Assembly (NCBI RefSeq): GCF_024362485.1
Contig: NZ_CP101456.1
Location: forward strand, 3,162,001-3,226,000
Direction: 5' to 3'
DNA: 64,000 nucleotides
From: Natronobeatus ordinarius
Lineage (GTDB): Archaea; Halobacteriota; Halobacteria; Halobacteriales; Natrialbaceae
Shown here: in pieces, positions 16,598-25,567 of the stretch
Numbering within the stretch: the first letter of the stretch is position 1
How the letters are laid out: every line of letters begins with the position of its first letter
Notes under the pieces: generated by a model
Seen by the model: only the letters and a program-made list of their open reading frames with translations
Told to the model about the DNA's origin: nothing
Databases searched by the model: none
Translations under genes and position numbers: made by a program

Positions 16598-18422
16598 AAT
16601 CGTATTCGACCCGCGCCCGCTCGCCGCCGTCCTGGTGTCTGCGGTCGCGGTCTTCCTGATCGTCGCGTCGTATCGCCACCCGAACGTCCGCGAGGGATGG
16701 TCCGTCCTCGCCGCGCTCGCGAAGTTCGGAATCGTCGCGAGCATGCTGCCCGGCGTGATGGACGGCACCGTCTACGTCTGGAGCCTCGAGCAGGCGACCG
16801 GCCTCGAGTTCGTCGACGGCGTCGACTTCGCGCTCCGGGCGGACCCGCTCGGGATGCTCTTTGCGCTGCTCGCGAGCTTCCTGTGGATCTTCACGTCCTT
16901 CTACGCCGCGGGCTACATGCGCGGGCTCGACGAGCACGCCCAGACGCGATTCTTCGCGTCGTTCGCGGCCAGCCTCTCGACCGCCCTCGGCATCGCGTTC
17001 GCCGAGAACCTGCTGACGATCTTCATCTTCTACGAGCTGCTCTCGCTCGTGACCTACCCGCTGGTCGCCCACAACGAGGACGACGAGGCCCGCATCGCCG
17101 GCCGGAAGTACCTCTTTTACACCTTCTTCGGCGGCGGGGTCTTCCTGCTCGCGGGTACGGTGCTGACCTACTGGCTCACGGCCGGCGTCGGCCAGGCGAC
17201 CCTCGAGTTCCAGGCCGGCGGCATGGACGCGCTGGCCGAGGCCGCGGGGGCCGATCCCGCCATCGCCCAGGCCGCCTTTTTCCTGCTCATCGCCGGCTTC
17301 GGGGTGAAAGCCGCGGTGATGCCGCTTCACTCCTGGCTGGCGGACGCGATGGTGGCGCCGACGCCGGTTTCGGGACTGCTCCACGCGGTGGCCGTCGTCA
17401 AGTCCGGAGCGTTCGGCGTCGCTCGAGTCATCCTCGACGTCTTCGGCCCCGACCTCATCCAGGATCTCCCGCTGTCGGTGCCCGGGGTCGGCGAGGTCGG
17501 CCTGAACGTCCCCGTGGCGGCGCTGGCGGCGTTCACCCTCGTGGCCGCGAGCGTCATCGCGCTCCGCAAGGACCACCTCAAGCGCCGGCTGGCGTACTCG
17601 ACGACCGCGCAACTGAGCTACATCGTGCTGGCGCTGTCGATGCTGCACCCGGTCGCCATCCTCGGCGGCCTGTTGCACATCCCCGCCCACGCCTTCGGCA
17701 AGCTCACCCTCTTTTTCTGTGCGGGAGCGGTCCACGTCGAGACCCACACCGACTACGTCAGCGAGATGGCCGGCATCGGCAAGCGGATGCCACTGGTCAT
17801 GAGCGCCTTTGCGATCGGTTCGGCCGGGATGGCCGGCATCCCGCTGGCCGCCGGCTTCGTCAGCAAGTTCTACATCATGATCGGCGCGATGAGCGCCGAC
17901 TACACGATCTTCGCGCTCGCGCTCGTCGTCTCCGGCGTCCTCAACATCGCCTACCTCTGGCCGGTCGTCTACACCGCCTTCTTCGAGAGCGAGGACCGCC
18001 ACGACGCGAAACCTCTACTCGAGTTCCCGCCGGGCGGAAAGCGAGAGTCCTACGGCGTGCTCGAGGGCGAGGTCGCAACGGACGGGGGGAACGAATCGGG
18101 AGCGGCCGACGACGAGCCGGAGGATGGACTGGCCGTCGACGAGCATCCGAGCGACGCCGACGTCCCGTTCGGCGCGCCCGTCGAGAGTGACCACGGGCAC
18201 GACGACCACCACGACGGTCACGATCACCACCACGGCGGCGCGCCGATGGGCGGCTGGGACCGTCGCTCACCGCTGACCGAGAGCACGTGGCTCATGCTCA
18301 TGCCCATCTCGGTGATCGCCACCGGGGCGGTCGTGCTCGGGGTCGTCCCCGACTACGCCGTCTTCCTCGAACTCGCCGACTACATCGTCGAAGTCGTCAC
18401 CGGCACGGGGGTGATCGCATGA
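16590..18422 (+). CDS. Mrp-type antiporter large subunit (NuoL/MnhD-like), second copy, with His-rich loop
   Basis: 610 residues with about fourteen helices. Conserved parts are ENLLTIFIFYELLSLVTYPLV, the broken-helix signature KAAVMPLHSWLADAMVAPTPVSGLLHAVAVVKSGAFG, and LKRRLAYSTTAQLSYIVL. Before the last helix it carries a hydrophilic loop of about 90 residues (about 470-560) that is acidic and then histidine-rich at 534-548 (eight His in fifteen residues). That loop is not part of the antiporter fold and could bind metal or sense pH. The other two large subunits here lack it. Start overlaps the previous stop by eight bases. Confidence 0.88.
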   Translation: MSEIVFDPRPLAAVLVSAVAVFLIVASYRHPNVREGWSVLAALAKFGIVASMLPGVMDGTVYVWSLEQATGLEFVDGVDFALRADPLGMLFALLASFLWIFTSFYAAGYMRGLDEHAQTRFFASFAASLSTALGIAFAENLLTIFIFYELLSLVTYPLVAHNEDDEARIAGRKYLFYTFFGGGVFLLAGTVLTYWLTAGVGQATLEFQAGGMDALAEAAGADPAIAQAAFFLLIAGFGVKAAVMPLHSWLADAMVAPTPVSGLLHAVAVVKSGAFGVARVILDVFGPDLIQDLPLSVPGVGEVGLNVPVAALAAFTLVAASVIALRKDHLKRRLAYSTTAQLSYIVLALSMLHPVAILGGLLHIPAHAFGKLTLFFCAGAVHVETHTDYVSEMAGIGKRMPLVMSAFAIGSAGMAGIPLAAGFVSKFYIMIGAMSADYTIFALALVVSGVLNIAYLWPVVYTAFFESEDRHDAKPLLEFPPGGKRESYGVLEGEVATDGGNESGAADDEPEDGLAVDEHPSDADVPFGAPVESDHGHDDHHDGHDHHHGGAPMGGWDRRSPLTESTWLMLMPISVIATGAVVLGVVPDYAVFLELADYIVEVVTGTGVIA

Positions 18423-20251
18423 GCGAACTCGAGGCGCTCACGATGGCGTACCCGCCGCTGATCGTCCTCGCGGCGGCGCTGCTCGTCGTCGTCCTGCCCC
18501 GACTCGTTGGCTTTACCCTCGGAACCCTGAGCCTGGTCGCCGTGATGGCGCTGGCCGTGCTCACCCCGCAGGGCGAGTACGGCGGCGGCACCTTCCTCGG
18601 TTTCGAGGTCCAGGCGTACGTCGTCGACGACTTCAGCGTCCTCGTGGCGCTCGGACTGGGCTTCCTCGGCGCGCTCGCCGTAGTCTACGCCTACTCGAGC
18701 GACGGGAGCCGGGTGATGACGGCGTTCGCGCTCTCCTACGTCGCCAGTGCGCTCGCCGTAATCTTCGCCGGCGACTGGCTCACGATGGTGTTCGCCTGGG
18801 AAGTGATGGCGATCACCTCGACGCTTTTGGTCTGGCACCACGGCGGCGACGCCGTCCGGGCGGGCTACCGCTACGCGCTGGCCCACGGCATCGGCGGGAG
18901 CCTGATGCTGTTGGCGGTCGTCACCCACTACGTCCAGACCGACTCGTTCCTCTACGGCGTCGGCGCGGACGGCATCGCGACGGGCCTGCCCGCCGTCCTC
19001 GCGGCGCTCGGCATCGGCGTCAACGTCGCGTTCATCGGGCTGCACACCTGGCTGCCCGACACCTACCCGACGCCCCACATCGCCGCCTCGGTGTTCCTGG
19101 CGGCGACGACGACCAAGACCAGCGCCCTGATCCTCTTCCGGGCGTTCCCCGAGGGACACCTCTACCTGGCGTACATGGGTGGACTCATGTCGATCTGGGG
19201 GGCTGGCTTCGCGCTGCTCCAGCACGACATGCGGGCGCTGCTCTCCTATCACATCCAGGCCCAGCTTGGCTACATGGTCGCCGGCATCGGCATCGGCTCG
19301 GCGATCGGGATCGCCGGCGCGATGGGCCACCTGTTCAACAACGTGCTGTACAAGAGCCTGCTGTTCATGGCCGTCGGGGTCGTCATCTACCGAACCGGCG
19401 AGAACGACCTCTACAAGCTCGGCGGGCTCTGGCGGGTGATGCCGCTGACGGCGATCGCGTTCGCCCTCGGGGCGCTGTCGATTACCGCCGTCCCCGGCTT
19501 CAACGGCTTCATCAGCAAGGGGATGGTGCTCGACGCGGCCAACCCCGACTACTACGGCGGCCCCGAGTACCAGGCGCTGTACTGGCTGCTCTTTATCGGC
19601 GCGATCGGCACCTTCCTCTCGTTCATCAAGCTCGGCTACTACGTGTTCTTACACGGGCCGTCGGAGTACGAGGTCAGGGACGCGAAGACGGGCCAGAACG
19701 TCGCCATGTTCTCGATCGGCGGCGCCTGTGTCCTCCTCGGGCTGCCGGCGATCGGCTGGCCGGTGTTCACCGACCTGCTGCCGTTCGTCGACGGCGTCAC
19801 CGTCACTCACGCGCCCGGCGACGAGAGCGGGCTGACCCCCTACAGCGCCGGCCACCTGACCGACGCCGTGATCTTGATCGTCGTCTCCGTCGTCGGCTTC
19901 AAACTCATCCGCAAGCCGCTGTCGAAACTCGACCTCGGCGATCCGACGACGATCGTCAACCCGGCGTCGTTCTCTCTCGGACGCGGGACGATGCTCGCGG
20001 TTACCGAGACCTACCGCGCCGTCGACGCGGCCGCGGTCGGCTTCGTCCGGACCTGCTACTGGGTCGGGAACAACCCGGCGCTCGCGGTCGACCGCGTCGC
20101 CAGCAAGGTCCCTGGTGGATTCGGTCCCAACCAGAACCGCCGCGCCGCCAACGGCGGCCGGCCGTCGACGCTGCACCTACGCGCGACCATCGGGCTCACC
20201 GTGCTCCTGATCACGCTCGTCCTGACGGTCGTGCTCTGGCTGCTCGTCTGA
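18419..20251 (+). CDS. Mrp-type antiporter large subunit (NuoL/M-like), third copy
   Basis: 610 residues from the ATG at 18419, which overlaps the previous stop (ATGA). About fifteen membrane helices; signature stretches include GDWLTMVFAWEVMAITSTLLVWH, GLHTWLPDTYPTPHIAASVFLAATTTKTSALILFRAFP and MRALLSYHIQAQLGYMVAGIG. It fills the role of MnhA together with the separate DUF4040 subunit. The C-terminal 80 residues after the antiporter domain contain an amphipathic stretch and one final helix. It is the last gene of the operon. Confidence 0.87.
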   Translation: MSELEALTMAYPPLIVLAAALLVVVLPRLVGFTLGTLSLVAVMALAVLTPQGEYGGGTFLGFEVQAYVVDDFSVLVALGLGFLGALAVVYAYSSDGSRVMTAFALSYVASALAVIFAGDWLTMVFAWEVMAITSTLLVWHHGGDAVRAGYRYALAHGIGGSLMLLAVVTHYVQTDSFLYGVGADGIATGLPAVLAALGIGVNVAFIGLHTWLPDTYPTPHIAASVFLAATTTKTSALILFRAFPEGHLYLAYMGGLMSIWGAGFALLQHDMRALLSYHIQAQLGYMVAGIGIGSAIGIAGAMGHLFNNVLYKSLLFMAVGVVIYRTGENDLYKLGGLWRVMPLTAIAFALGALSITAVPGFNGFISKGMVLDAANPDYYGGPEYQALYWLLFIGAIGTFLSFIKLGYYVFLHGPSEYEVRDAKTGQNVAMFSIGGACVLLGLPAIGWPVFTDLLPFVDGVTVTHAPGDESGLTPYSAGHLTDAVILIVVSVVGFKLIRKPLSKLDLGDPTTIVNPASFSLGRGTMLAVTETYRAVDAAAVGFVRTCYWVGNNPALAVDRVASKVPGGFGPNQNRRAANGGRPSTLHLRATIGLTVLLITLVLTVVLWLLV

Positions 20252-20345
20252 TCGCCGGATCGACGTCGTTTCGGACGGCATCGACGTCGACCGGCGATCG
20301 GTCGAAAGGCAGTTTTACGAGGCTGGAACTCCTCCCACACGGTCG

Positions 20346-20462
20346 ATGAGAGACGACGGCCGATCCGGACGGAACCGCTCCTGGATCGCGATCGGCGCGT
20401 CTGCCAACCCCACGAGGCGCCGGTCGACACCCGCCGACGGTGGCGAGGTGGTCGACCCGTGA
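20346..20462 (+). CDS. Possible 38-residue leader protein before the recombinase-like gene
   Basis: A small Arg/Ser-rich frame (MRDDGRSGRNRSWIAIG...) begins about 32 bases after the TTTTACG box at 20313 and ends with TGA overlapping the recombinase GTG start (GTGA). Promoter spacing and stop-start overlap suggest it is the translated first cistron that feeds ribosomes to the next gene. No similarity recognised; it could also be chance. Confidence 0.35.
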   Translation: MRDDGRSGRNRSWIAIGASANPTRRRSTPADGGEVVDP

Positions 20463-21583
20463 CCGGGATCTGCGTCGGAGACGCGATCGACGTCTACCTC
20501 GAGCGCAAGGCCGTCGGCGACCCCGACGGCCCCGGCGCCGGAGCGTACGCCGCCAACGCCGAGTCGATCCTCCGCCGGTGGGCGACCTGGCTCGAGGCCG
20601 AACACGGCGTCAGCTCGCTGTACGCCCTCGAGGGCGAGCACATGCGGACGTACGCGGAGGCGCTCGGGGAGCGAACGGCCCGTGGCGAGTACGCGCCGTC
20701 GACCGCGAGAACCTACTTCGCCGTCGTCCGGGCGTTTCTCTCCTGGTGCGTTCGTGGGGGCATCCTCGAGGCGAACCCGGCTACGACCGGGGACGCCGAG
20801 GCGGGACTCCCGGCCGAAAACGACGACGCCGGGAGCCAGTTCTGGACCGCCGAAGAGCGCCGAGCACTCGAGGGCTACGTTCGCGAGCGCTCGCTCGCGG
20901 CCGCCGACGCCGACCGCCGCGAGCGGGTCCGCCGGCTGCGCGAGTACGCGCTGGTCGCGACCCTCGCTCACGCCGGCGTGCGCGGCGCGGAGCTGTTTCG
21001 CGTCCCCGAGGACGAGCGACGCGACGGGGCGACCTGGGCCGACGTGGACTTCTACCGGGGGACGATCCGCGTCCTCGGGACGTCGGGTCGACTCGAGGAC
21101 GTCCCGCTGCCGGCGGCCGCCCGAACGCCGCTGCGCCGGTACTGGATCGCCCTCGATCCGCCCGCGCCGGAGTGGCCACTGTTTCCCACCCACCACGCGC
21201 CGTCGATCGCGAGTCGCGTCCGATCGGTCCTGCGAACGCGCGGGCTCGAGGAGGCGGCGATCGAACGGCTGCTCGAGGAAGACACGGCGACCGACCTCGC
21301 TCGCGAGCGAGCGATCGCGCCCCCGGCGATCACGACCGAGGGAGCGCGATCGATCCTGCGACGGCTCTGTGCAGACGCCGGCGTCGACATCGACGGGGAC
21401 TACCTCAAACCACGCGGCGCACGGCGAGCGCTCGACCAGGACAGGAGGACGGCCGCGACGAGTCCGCGAGCCCCGCCGCGGGAGGACTTCCTCGAGCGGT
21501 CGATCGCCATGACCGACCAGGACGCGCCGGCTCGAAACGACGGGTCGGCCGACTCCGAAACCGGCGACACGCGGGACGACTGA
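20459..21583 (+). CDS. Tyrosine-recombinase-like protein, probably catalytically dead
   Basis: 374 residues. About 1-105 form a SAM-like core-binding domain (TARTYFAVVRAFLSWCVRGGILEANPA), and about 125-340 the catalytic-domain fold. The first catalytic Arg is present (HAGVRGAELFRV). The usual Lys turn reads GTSGR without Lys, the His of the His-x-x-Arg box is Arg (LKPRGARRAL), and no C-terminal Tyr follows: the last 40 residues are low-complexity, Asp/Arg-rich and unlike any recombinase end. No integrated element, att repeat or tRNA is visible. I infer a fossil integrase or one reused as a DNA-binding protein. Start is GTG, overlapping the small frame upstream. Confidence 0.7.
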   Translation: MTGICVGDAIDVYLERKAVGDPDGPGAGAYAANAESILRRWATWLEAEHGVSSLYALEGEHMRTYAEALGERTARGEYAPSTARTYFAVVRAFLSWCVRGGILEANPATTGDAEAGLPAENDDAGSQFWTAEERRALEGYVRERSLAAADADRRERVRRLREYALVATLAHAGVRGAELFRVPEDERRDGATWADVDFYRGTIRVLGTSGRLEDVPLPAAARTPLRRYWIALDPPAPEWPLFPTHHAPSIASRVRSVLRTRGLEEAAIERLLEEDTATDLARERAIAPPAITTEGARSILRRLCADAGVDIDGDYLKPRGARRALDQDRRTAATSPRAPPREDFLERSIAMTDQDAPARNDGSADSETGDTRDD

Positions 21584-21644
21584 ACGGACGACGACCAGTC
21601 CGTAACCCGTACCGTTTATCATCCGACGATCGAATGGCAAGAGC

Positions 21645-22892
21645 ATGCGTCGTCGATCGTTCCTCGCGGCGGGGGTGACGGCCGCGTTCGCCGGCTGCGT
21701 CCAGCTCCCCCGCGAGGCACCGCCCTCGAGCGAGGAACTGGTACGGGACGCCCTCGAGACGCGTATCGGGTTGACCGACCTGCAAGGGCTGCGAACGGTG
21801 ACGGTCGAAGAGCCATCAGCGACCGTCGAACGGACCGAACGGATCCTCCAGCGCCCGCCAGCGGAACGACGGCTCGAGGTGATTCAGTCGACCGACCCGG
21901 CAGTCCCGATGGGTACCGTCTCGGTCAGGAGCCGAACGGAGATGTGGGAGTTCGAGCCCGCCAGGGGCCGGGTAACGAACGTCAGTCACCCGAACCGGTT
22001 CATTGCCGACCGGACGCGAATCGTCCTCGAGTCCCTGCTCGAGGAGTACGACCTCGAGTACGAAGACACCGACACCGTCGGCGACCGGACGGCCCACGTC
22101 CTCCACGCGACGCCGACCGCGGACGAAGAGATGAGCCGGTCGATCAGCGTGCTCGTCGGCGACACGCAGTACGTCCTCCCCCTCGCGACCGACGAGGACG
22201 TGGACTTCGAAGAGGCGACCGTGACGCGAACGTTCTGGATCGACGACGAACACCGCTACCCCGTCAAGGAGCGAAACGTGGTCAGCGTCGACGACGACCT
22301 GCTCCACGGGATCACGTTCGCGCTTGACGAACTCGCCATCGACGAGGGGGTCGACGACGACGCGTTCACCTACCAGCCGCCCGACGGCGTCGAACTCGTC
22401 GAGCGCGGTATCGAGCCGGTGGGCATTTACGATTCCCTCGAGGAGGCCGCCACCGTCGTCCCGTACGACCTCCCGGAGCCGGACGTCCCGGAGCCGTACG
22501 AACTCGACCGGGTGACCGTGATCGAACGGGGTGAACACACTATCGCAACGAGCTGGTACGTCGACCCCGAGTTCACCGAACGGGAGCTGTACGTGGCCGT
22601 GGAGGAAGAACAGCGGTTCAACGAGGACGTCCTCGAAGAGGTCGACCTCGACGGCCACGAGGCCTACGTCCGCGACGGCAGCCTCGAGAGCGTCTTCTGG
22701 ACCTGCGGGGAACTGAGCTACGAAGTCACGAGCCCGATGGACGACGAGCCGATCCTCGAGGTCGCCTCGTCGATCGGCTGTCCGGCAGCCCGACGGCGCA
22801 CGTTCGAGTTGCCGGCTCGGTCCGCGTGGTCGTCCGTGGCGAGCGCAGGACAGCTATCGTCCGCGCCGAGCCGCTCCGAACGGTCACTGTGA
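21645..22892 (+). CDS. Tat-exported lipoprotein, LolA/DUF4367-like
   Basis: 415 residues. The N terminus is a Tat lipoprotein signal (RRRSFLAAG, lipobox AFAGC with Cys18). About 30-260 resembles LolA-type beta-sheet proteins in which repeated strands carry long-range pattern (WEFEPARGRVTNVSHPNRFI, FWIDDEHRYPVKERNVV). About 265-385 looks like DUF4367 (PYDLPEPDVPEPYELDRVTVIER). The last 30 residues are Ser/Arg-rich and out of character. Expected to be anchored outside the cytoplasmic membrane; ligand unknown. The 3' end overlaps the convergent DUF354 gene by nine bases. Confidence 0.7.
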   Translation: MRRRSFLAAGVTAAFAGCVQLPREAPPSSEELVRDALETRIGLTDLQGLRTVTVEEPSATVERTERILQRPPAERRLEVIQSTDPAVPMGTVSVRSRTEMWEFEPARGRVTNVSHPNRFIADRTRIVLESLLEEYDLEYEDTDTVGDRTAHVLHATPTADEEMSRSISVLVGDTQYVLPLATDEDVDFEEATVTRTFWIDDEHRYPVKERNVVSVDDDLLHGITFALDELAIDEGVDDDAFTYQPPDGVELVERGIEPVGIYDSLEEAATVVPYDLPEPDVPEPYELDRVTVIERGEHTIATSWYVDPEFTERELYVAVEEEQRFNEDVLEEVDLDGHEAYVRDGSLESVFWTCGELSYEVTSPMDDEPILEVASSIGCPAARRRTFELPARSAWSSVASAGQLSSAPSRSERSL

Positions 22893-23960
22893 GACCCGGG
22901 CCGGCTGTGGACGGGGCGGCGCGCTCCCCTCTCCCTGCGTGGTCAGCACGTCCGCGATGAACGCCGTCACGTCGATCTTCTCCGCGAGCATCCGATTCCG
23001 GCGGTCGCGCCAGGTCTCGGCCAGGTCCGGGTCGGAAACCCATTCGCTGACGATCTCGAGGCCTTCCTCCTCGTCGGGCGTCGACCGGAGGAGACCGTAC
23101 GCCTCCTCGAGTTCGACGAAGTTGCTCATGTCAGCGTCGCCGGCGAACGACTGGATTCGAAGCGCGGGCGTGCCGAGGACGGCGGCCTCGGTCGACATCG
23201 TCCCCGAGTCGCCGGCGAAACAGTCGGCGTAGTACATCAGATCGTGGATCAGGTGGGCCGGCACCGGCAGGCGGTGGGGCTCGAGTGCCGGGGGGAGCTC
23301 CTGCGTGCTCGTGATGTACACCTCGCCGTGGTCGGCCAGGATGGAGACGAGTCGTTCTTTGCCCTCGGGGGAGAGGCCAGCCTGGCCGACGTCGTGAAGG
23401 GCGTCCCATTTACGAAATCGCACCACGGAGTAGCGCTCGTCCGGCTCGACGCCGTGGTTGCGCAGCCGGTTGGGCGAAGGGTCGAACCGGTCGGGGTGGA
23501 GGTAGGCGAGTTCCTGGTAGCCGTCGTAGCGGACGTGCTTTTCGCCGTAGGTCTCCTCGTAGCCACTCGGCGTACAGATCAGATGCGAGAACGGCGTCGT
23601 GATCCGGTGGGATTGGATTCCCTCGTTGTCGATGAAGACGACGCTGCGCGCGCCGACGAGCGGGGCGACGTGCGAGACGGCGACGCCACCGATGGCCGTC
23701 ATCACGTCCGGGTCGATCGCCCGCGCGCGGCGCAACAGGCGGAGTTCGTAGGTCAACTGCACTCGCGCCAGCCCGAACAGCGAGTCCTGGGGCCCCGCCA
23801 GCACCTCGTGGTCGATGTCGTACTCCTCGAGCAACGGCACCGCGAGGTCGTTCTCACGCGCGAAGACGAACACCTCGTGGCCTCGTTGCTCGAGCAGGGA
23901 GATCGCGTGGCGGTAGAAGTGGACGTGTGCCGGGTGCTGGATGGTGACGACAACCCTCAT
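22884..23960 (-). CDS. DUF354 family protein (glycosyltransferase-like)
   Basis: 358 residues from the ATG at 23960 (MRVVVTIQHPAHVHF). It has the DUF354 pattern, a GT-B-like two-domain fold related to UDP-GlcNAc 2-epimerases: an N-terminal Rossmann part with HPAHVHFYRHAISLLEQRGHEV, and a C-terminal part with DCFAGDSGTMSTEAAVLGTPALR that resembles a nucleotide-sugar site. Substrate unknown. It overlaps the upstream glycosyltransferase by four bases, so both probably work in one surface-glycan or lipid-glycan pathway. A longer frame exists upstream but lies inside the neighbour. Confidence 0.8.
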   Translation of the reverse strand: MRVVVTIQHPAHVHFYRHAISLLEQRGHEVFVFARENDLAVPLLEEYDIDHEVLAGPQDSLFGLARVQLTYELRLLRRARAIDPDVMTAIGGVAVSHVAPLVGARSVVFIDNEGIQSHRITTPFSHLICTPSGYEETYGEKHVRYDGYQELAYLHPDRFDPSPNRLRNHGVEPDERYSVVRFRKWDALHDVGQAGLSPEGKERLVSILADHGEVYITSTQELPPALEPHRLPVPAHLIHDLMYYADCFAGDSGTMSTEAAVLGTPALRIQSFAGDADMSNFVELEEAYGLLRSTPDEEEGLEIVSEWVSDPDLAETWRDRRNRMLAEKIDVTAFIADVLTTQGEGSAPPRPQPARVSQ

Positions 23961-25081
23961 TGGACGCTCACCACCAGGTCGTCGTTGGCCAGCCGGTCGA
24001 ACGTCATCGCGAGCAACAGCGTAATCGACGAGAGCACCAGCAAGACGAGTGCCAGCAGGACGCCCGTTACGGGCTGGCTCGACTCTTCGTCGAGGGCGGC
24101 ACCGAGTCCCGCCAGCGCCAGCGCGCCGCCGCCGACGCCGAGGGCGTACATGAGCGCCAGCGGATGGAAGTCGAGCAGGAGGTACCGCACGTACAGTCGG
24201 TGGACGAATCGACGAAGCAATAGCCACGAGAGATTGGGGACGAACGAGCGGTACTGGATGTGACTCCGCTCGTCGCCGTAGACCGCCGGCATCGAAACGT
24301 CGGCGACCCGGAACCCCTGCGTGTTGAGCGCCACCAGCAGGTCGTTCGAGAAGCCGTAGTCGGTGTAGAGGCCCTCGAGGTCGATTCGCTCGAGTGCCTC
24401 GAGCGAGATGGCCGTGTAGCCGTTCTGGGGATCCATCATCCGCCAGTAGCCACTCGAGATCTTCGTCAGGTACGAGAGCAGCAGGTTGCCGAACAGCCGC
24501 CAGGAGGACATCGCCGACCGGTCACGCCCGTAGAGGCGGTTTCCCTTCGCGTACTCGGCTCGACCCTCGACGAGGGGATCGAGCAGGCGATCGAGGTAGT
24601 CGGGGTCCATCTGCCCGTCGCCGGCCATGACGGCGGTGACGTCGATCCCGTCCTCGAGGGCGTGCTGGTAGCCGACCGTGATCGTCCCGCCGACGCCGCG
24701 GTTTCGCTCGTTCTGGATCGGCATGACGGTTCGTGCGTCGAGCCCGCCGTCGGCCACGGCTTCGTCCGGATCCTCGGCGACGGCGTCGTCGTCCGGCTCG
24801 AGCGCTTCGGGATCGTCGCGCCCGTCAGCAGTTGAGACGGTGTCTTCCACCGGGTCAGGTTTAGCTGCGGACGCCTGTCGAGCGTCGTCGTCGACGGCCA
24901 CACGTGCCTCGTTCCGGCGGCGTGCGTGTCGGCGGATCTCGTCCCACGTGTCGTCGGTCGAGCAGTCGTCGATCGCGTAGATCCGATCGACGTACCCGGG
25001 TACGGTGTCGATCACCTCGCCGACGAACCCCTCCTCGTTATACGCCGGTATTACCACGGCGACGGTGTGTCCCTCGTACAT
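23957..25081 (-). CDS. Family 2 glycosyltransferase with C-terminal membrane anchor
   Basis: 374 residues from the ATG at 25081. GT2 fold: VVIPAYNEEGFVGEVI, DDCSTDDT, then GDGQMDPDYLDRLLDP as the metal/nucleotide-sugar motif and AKGNRLYGRD. Two C-terminal membrane helices (about 295-345) anchor it. This is the layout of dolichyl- or polyprenyl-phosphate sugar synthases used for archaeal N-glycosylation. Residues about 57-116 form an acidic, Ala/Asp-rich insert that splits the catalytic core and is unusual. Start chosen because the short frame upstream ends five bases before this ATG with a GGTGA that can serve as its ribosome site. Confidence 0.85.
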   Translation of the reverse strand: MYEGHTVAVVIPAYNEEGFVGEVIDTVPGYVDRIYAIDDCSTDDTWDEIRRHARRRNEARVAVDDDARQASAAKPDPVEDTVSTADGRDDPEALEPDDDAVAEDPDEAVADGGLDARTVMPIQNERNRGVGGTITVGYQHALEDGIDVTAVMAGDGQMDPDYLDRLLDPLVEGRAEYAKGNRLYGRDRSAMSSWRLFGNLLLSYLTKISSGYWRMMDPQNGYTAISLEALERIDLEGLYTDYGFSNDLLVALNTQGFRVADVSMPAVYGDERSHIQYRSFVPNLSWLLLRRFVHRLYVRYLLLDFHPLALMYALGVGGGALALAGLGAALDEESSQPVTGVLLALVLLVLSSITLLLAMTFDRLANDDLVVSVQ

Positions 25082-25086
25082 GGTGG

Positions 25087-25167
25087 TCACCACGTATCGT
25101 CGGCAACGGCGCGCGTCCGAGCGTCCCACGACTGCGTCGTCGACGGCCGTATCGCGTTCTCGCTCAT
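25087..25167 (-). CDS. Possible 26-residue leaderless upstream frame of the glycosyltransferase
   Basis: ATG at 25167 lies 27-30 bases downstream of TAATTGTTA (25194-25203), so it would be the first codon of a leaderless message. The frame (MSENAIRPSTTQSW...) ends in TGA five bases before the glycosyltransferase ATG, and GGTGA overlaps that stop. This fits a translated upstream frame that reloads ribosomes. The peptide itself may have no function. Confidence 0.4.
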   Translation of the reverse strand: MSENAIRPSTTQSWDARTRAVADDTW

Positions 25168-25567
25168 CTACCTCGGCCTGTCCGTCCCTCGCGTAATTGT
25201 TATTCCCGGCCTGTACGAACGTAGCCCAGAACTACAGCTATCTGCGGTTTCGAGCGGTCTCAGGGAGGCGACCGACGAAACCTGTACGAACGTGTCTCTC
25301 GCCTGCAACTGCTCGGTACAGTCCGCGCAAGTACGGTTCGGCGGTCACGAAAACGAGCGCTCGTCGTGCCGTGGCTCGGGCGGATCGGTAACCGGCCGGT
25401 ACACGTCGCGCTAATCTCGACGTACTCGAGAACGTTTTCGGTCGGGGGGCCGGGAGGCGCCCCCTTCGGTTCGGTAGTCGGTTCCACTCGATCGGTACTC
25501 GGGCCGAACAGCACGACGGCGCGGCCGTACCACCGATCGTGTGACGTCAGCCCGTTCGAGTGACCGG
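25168..25567. other. Intergenic region with 13-bp direct repeats
   Basis: About 400 bases without a convincing gene. CCTGTACGAACGT occurs twice on the plus strand (25210-25222 and 25281-25293), 71 bases apart. The promoter of the glycosyltransferase unit is at 25194-25203. The short frame at 25366-25563 has poor composition for a haloarchaeal protein. Confidence 0.5.

Noticed and set aside
15449-16768. A 439-codon minus-strand frame in the Mrp operon
   Set aside because: It is the antisense shadow of mnhD, composed of Asp/Glu/Arg/Gly-rich filler typical of GC-rich reverse frames.
20440-21678. A 412-codon frame overlapping the recombinase-like gene
   Set aside because: It is a shifted frame with an Arg/Gly-rich product; the overlapping frame at 20459 has recognisable recombinase domains.
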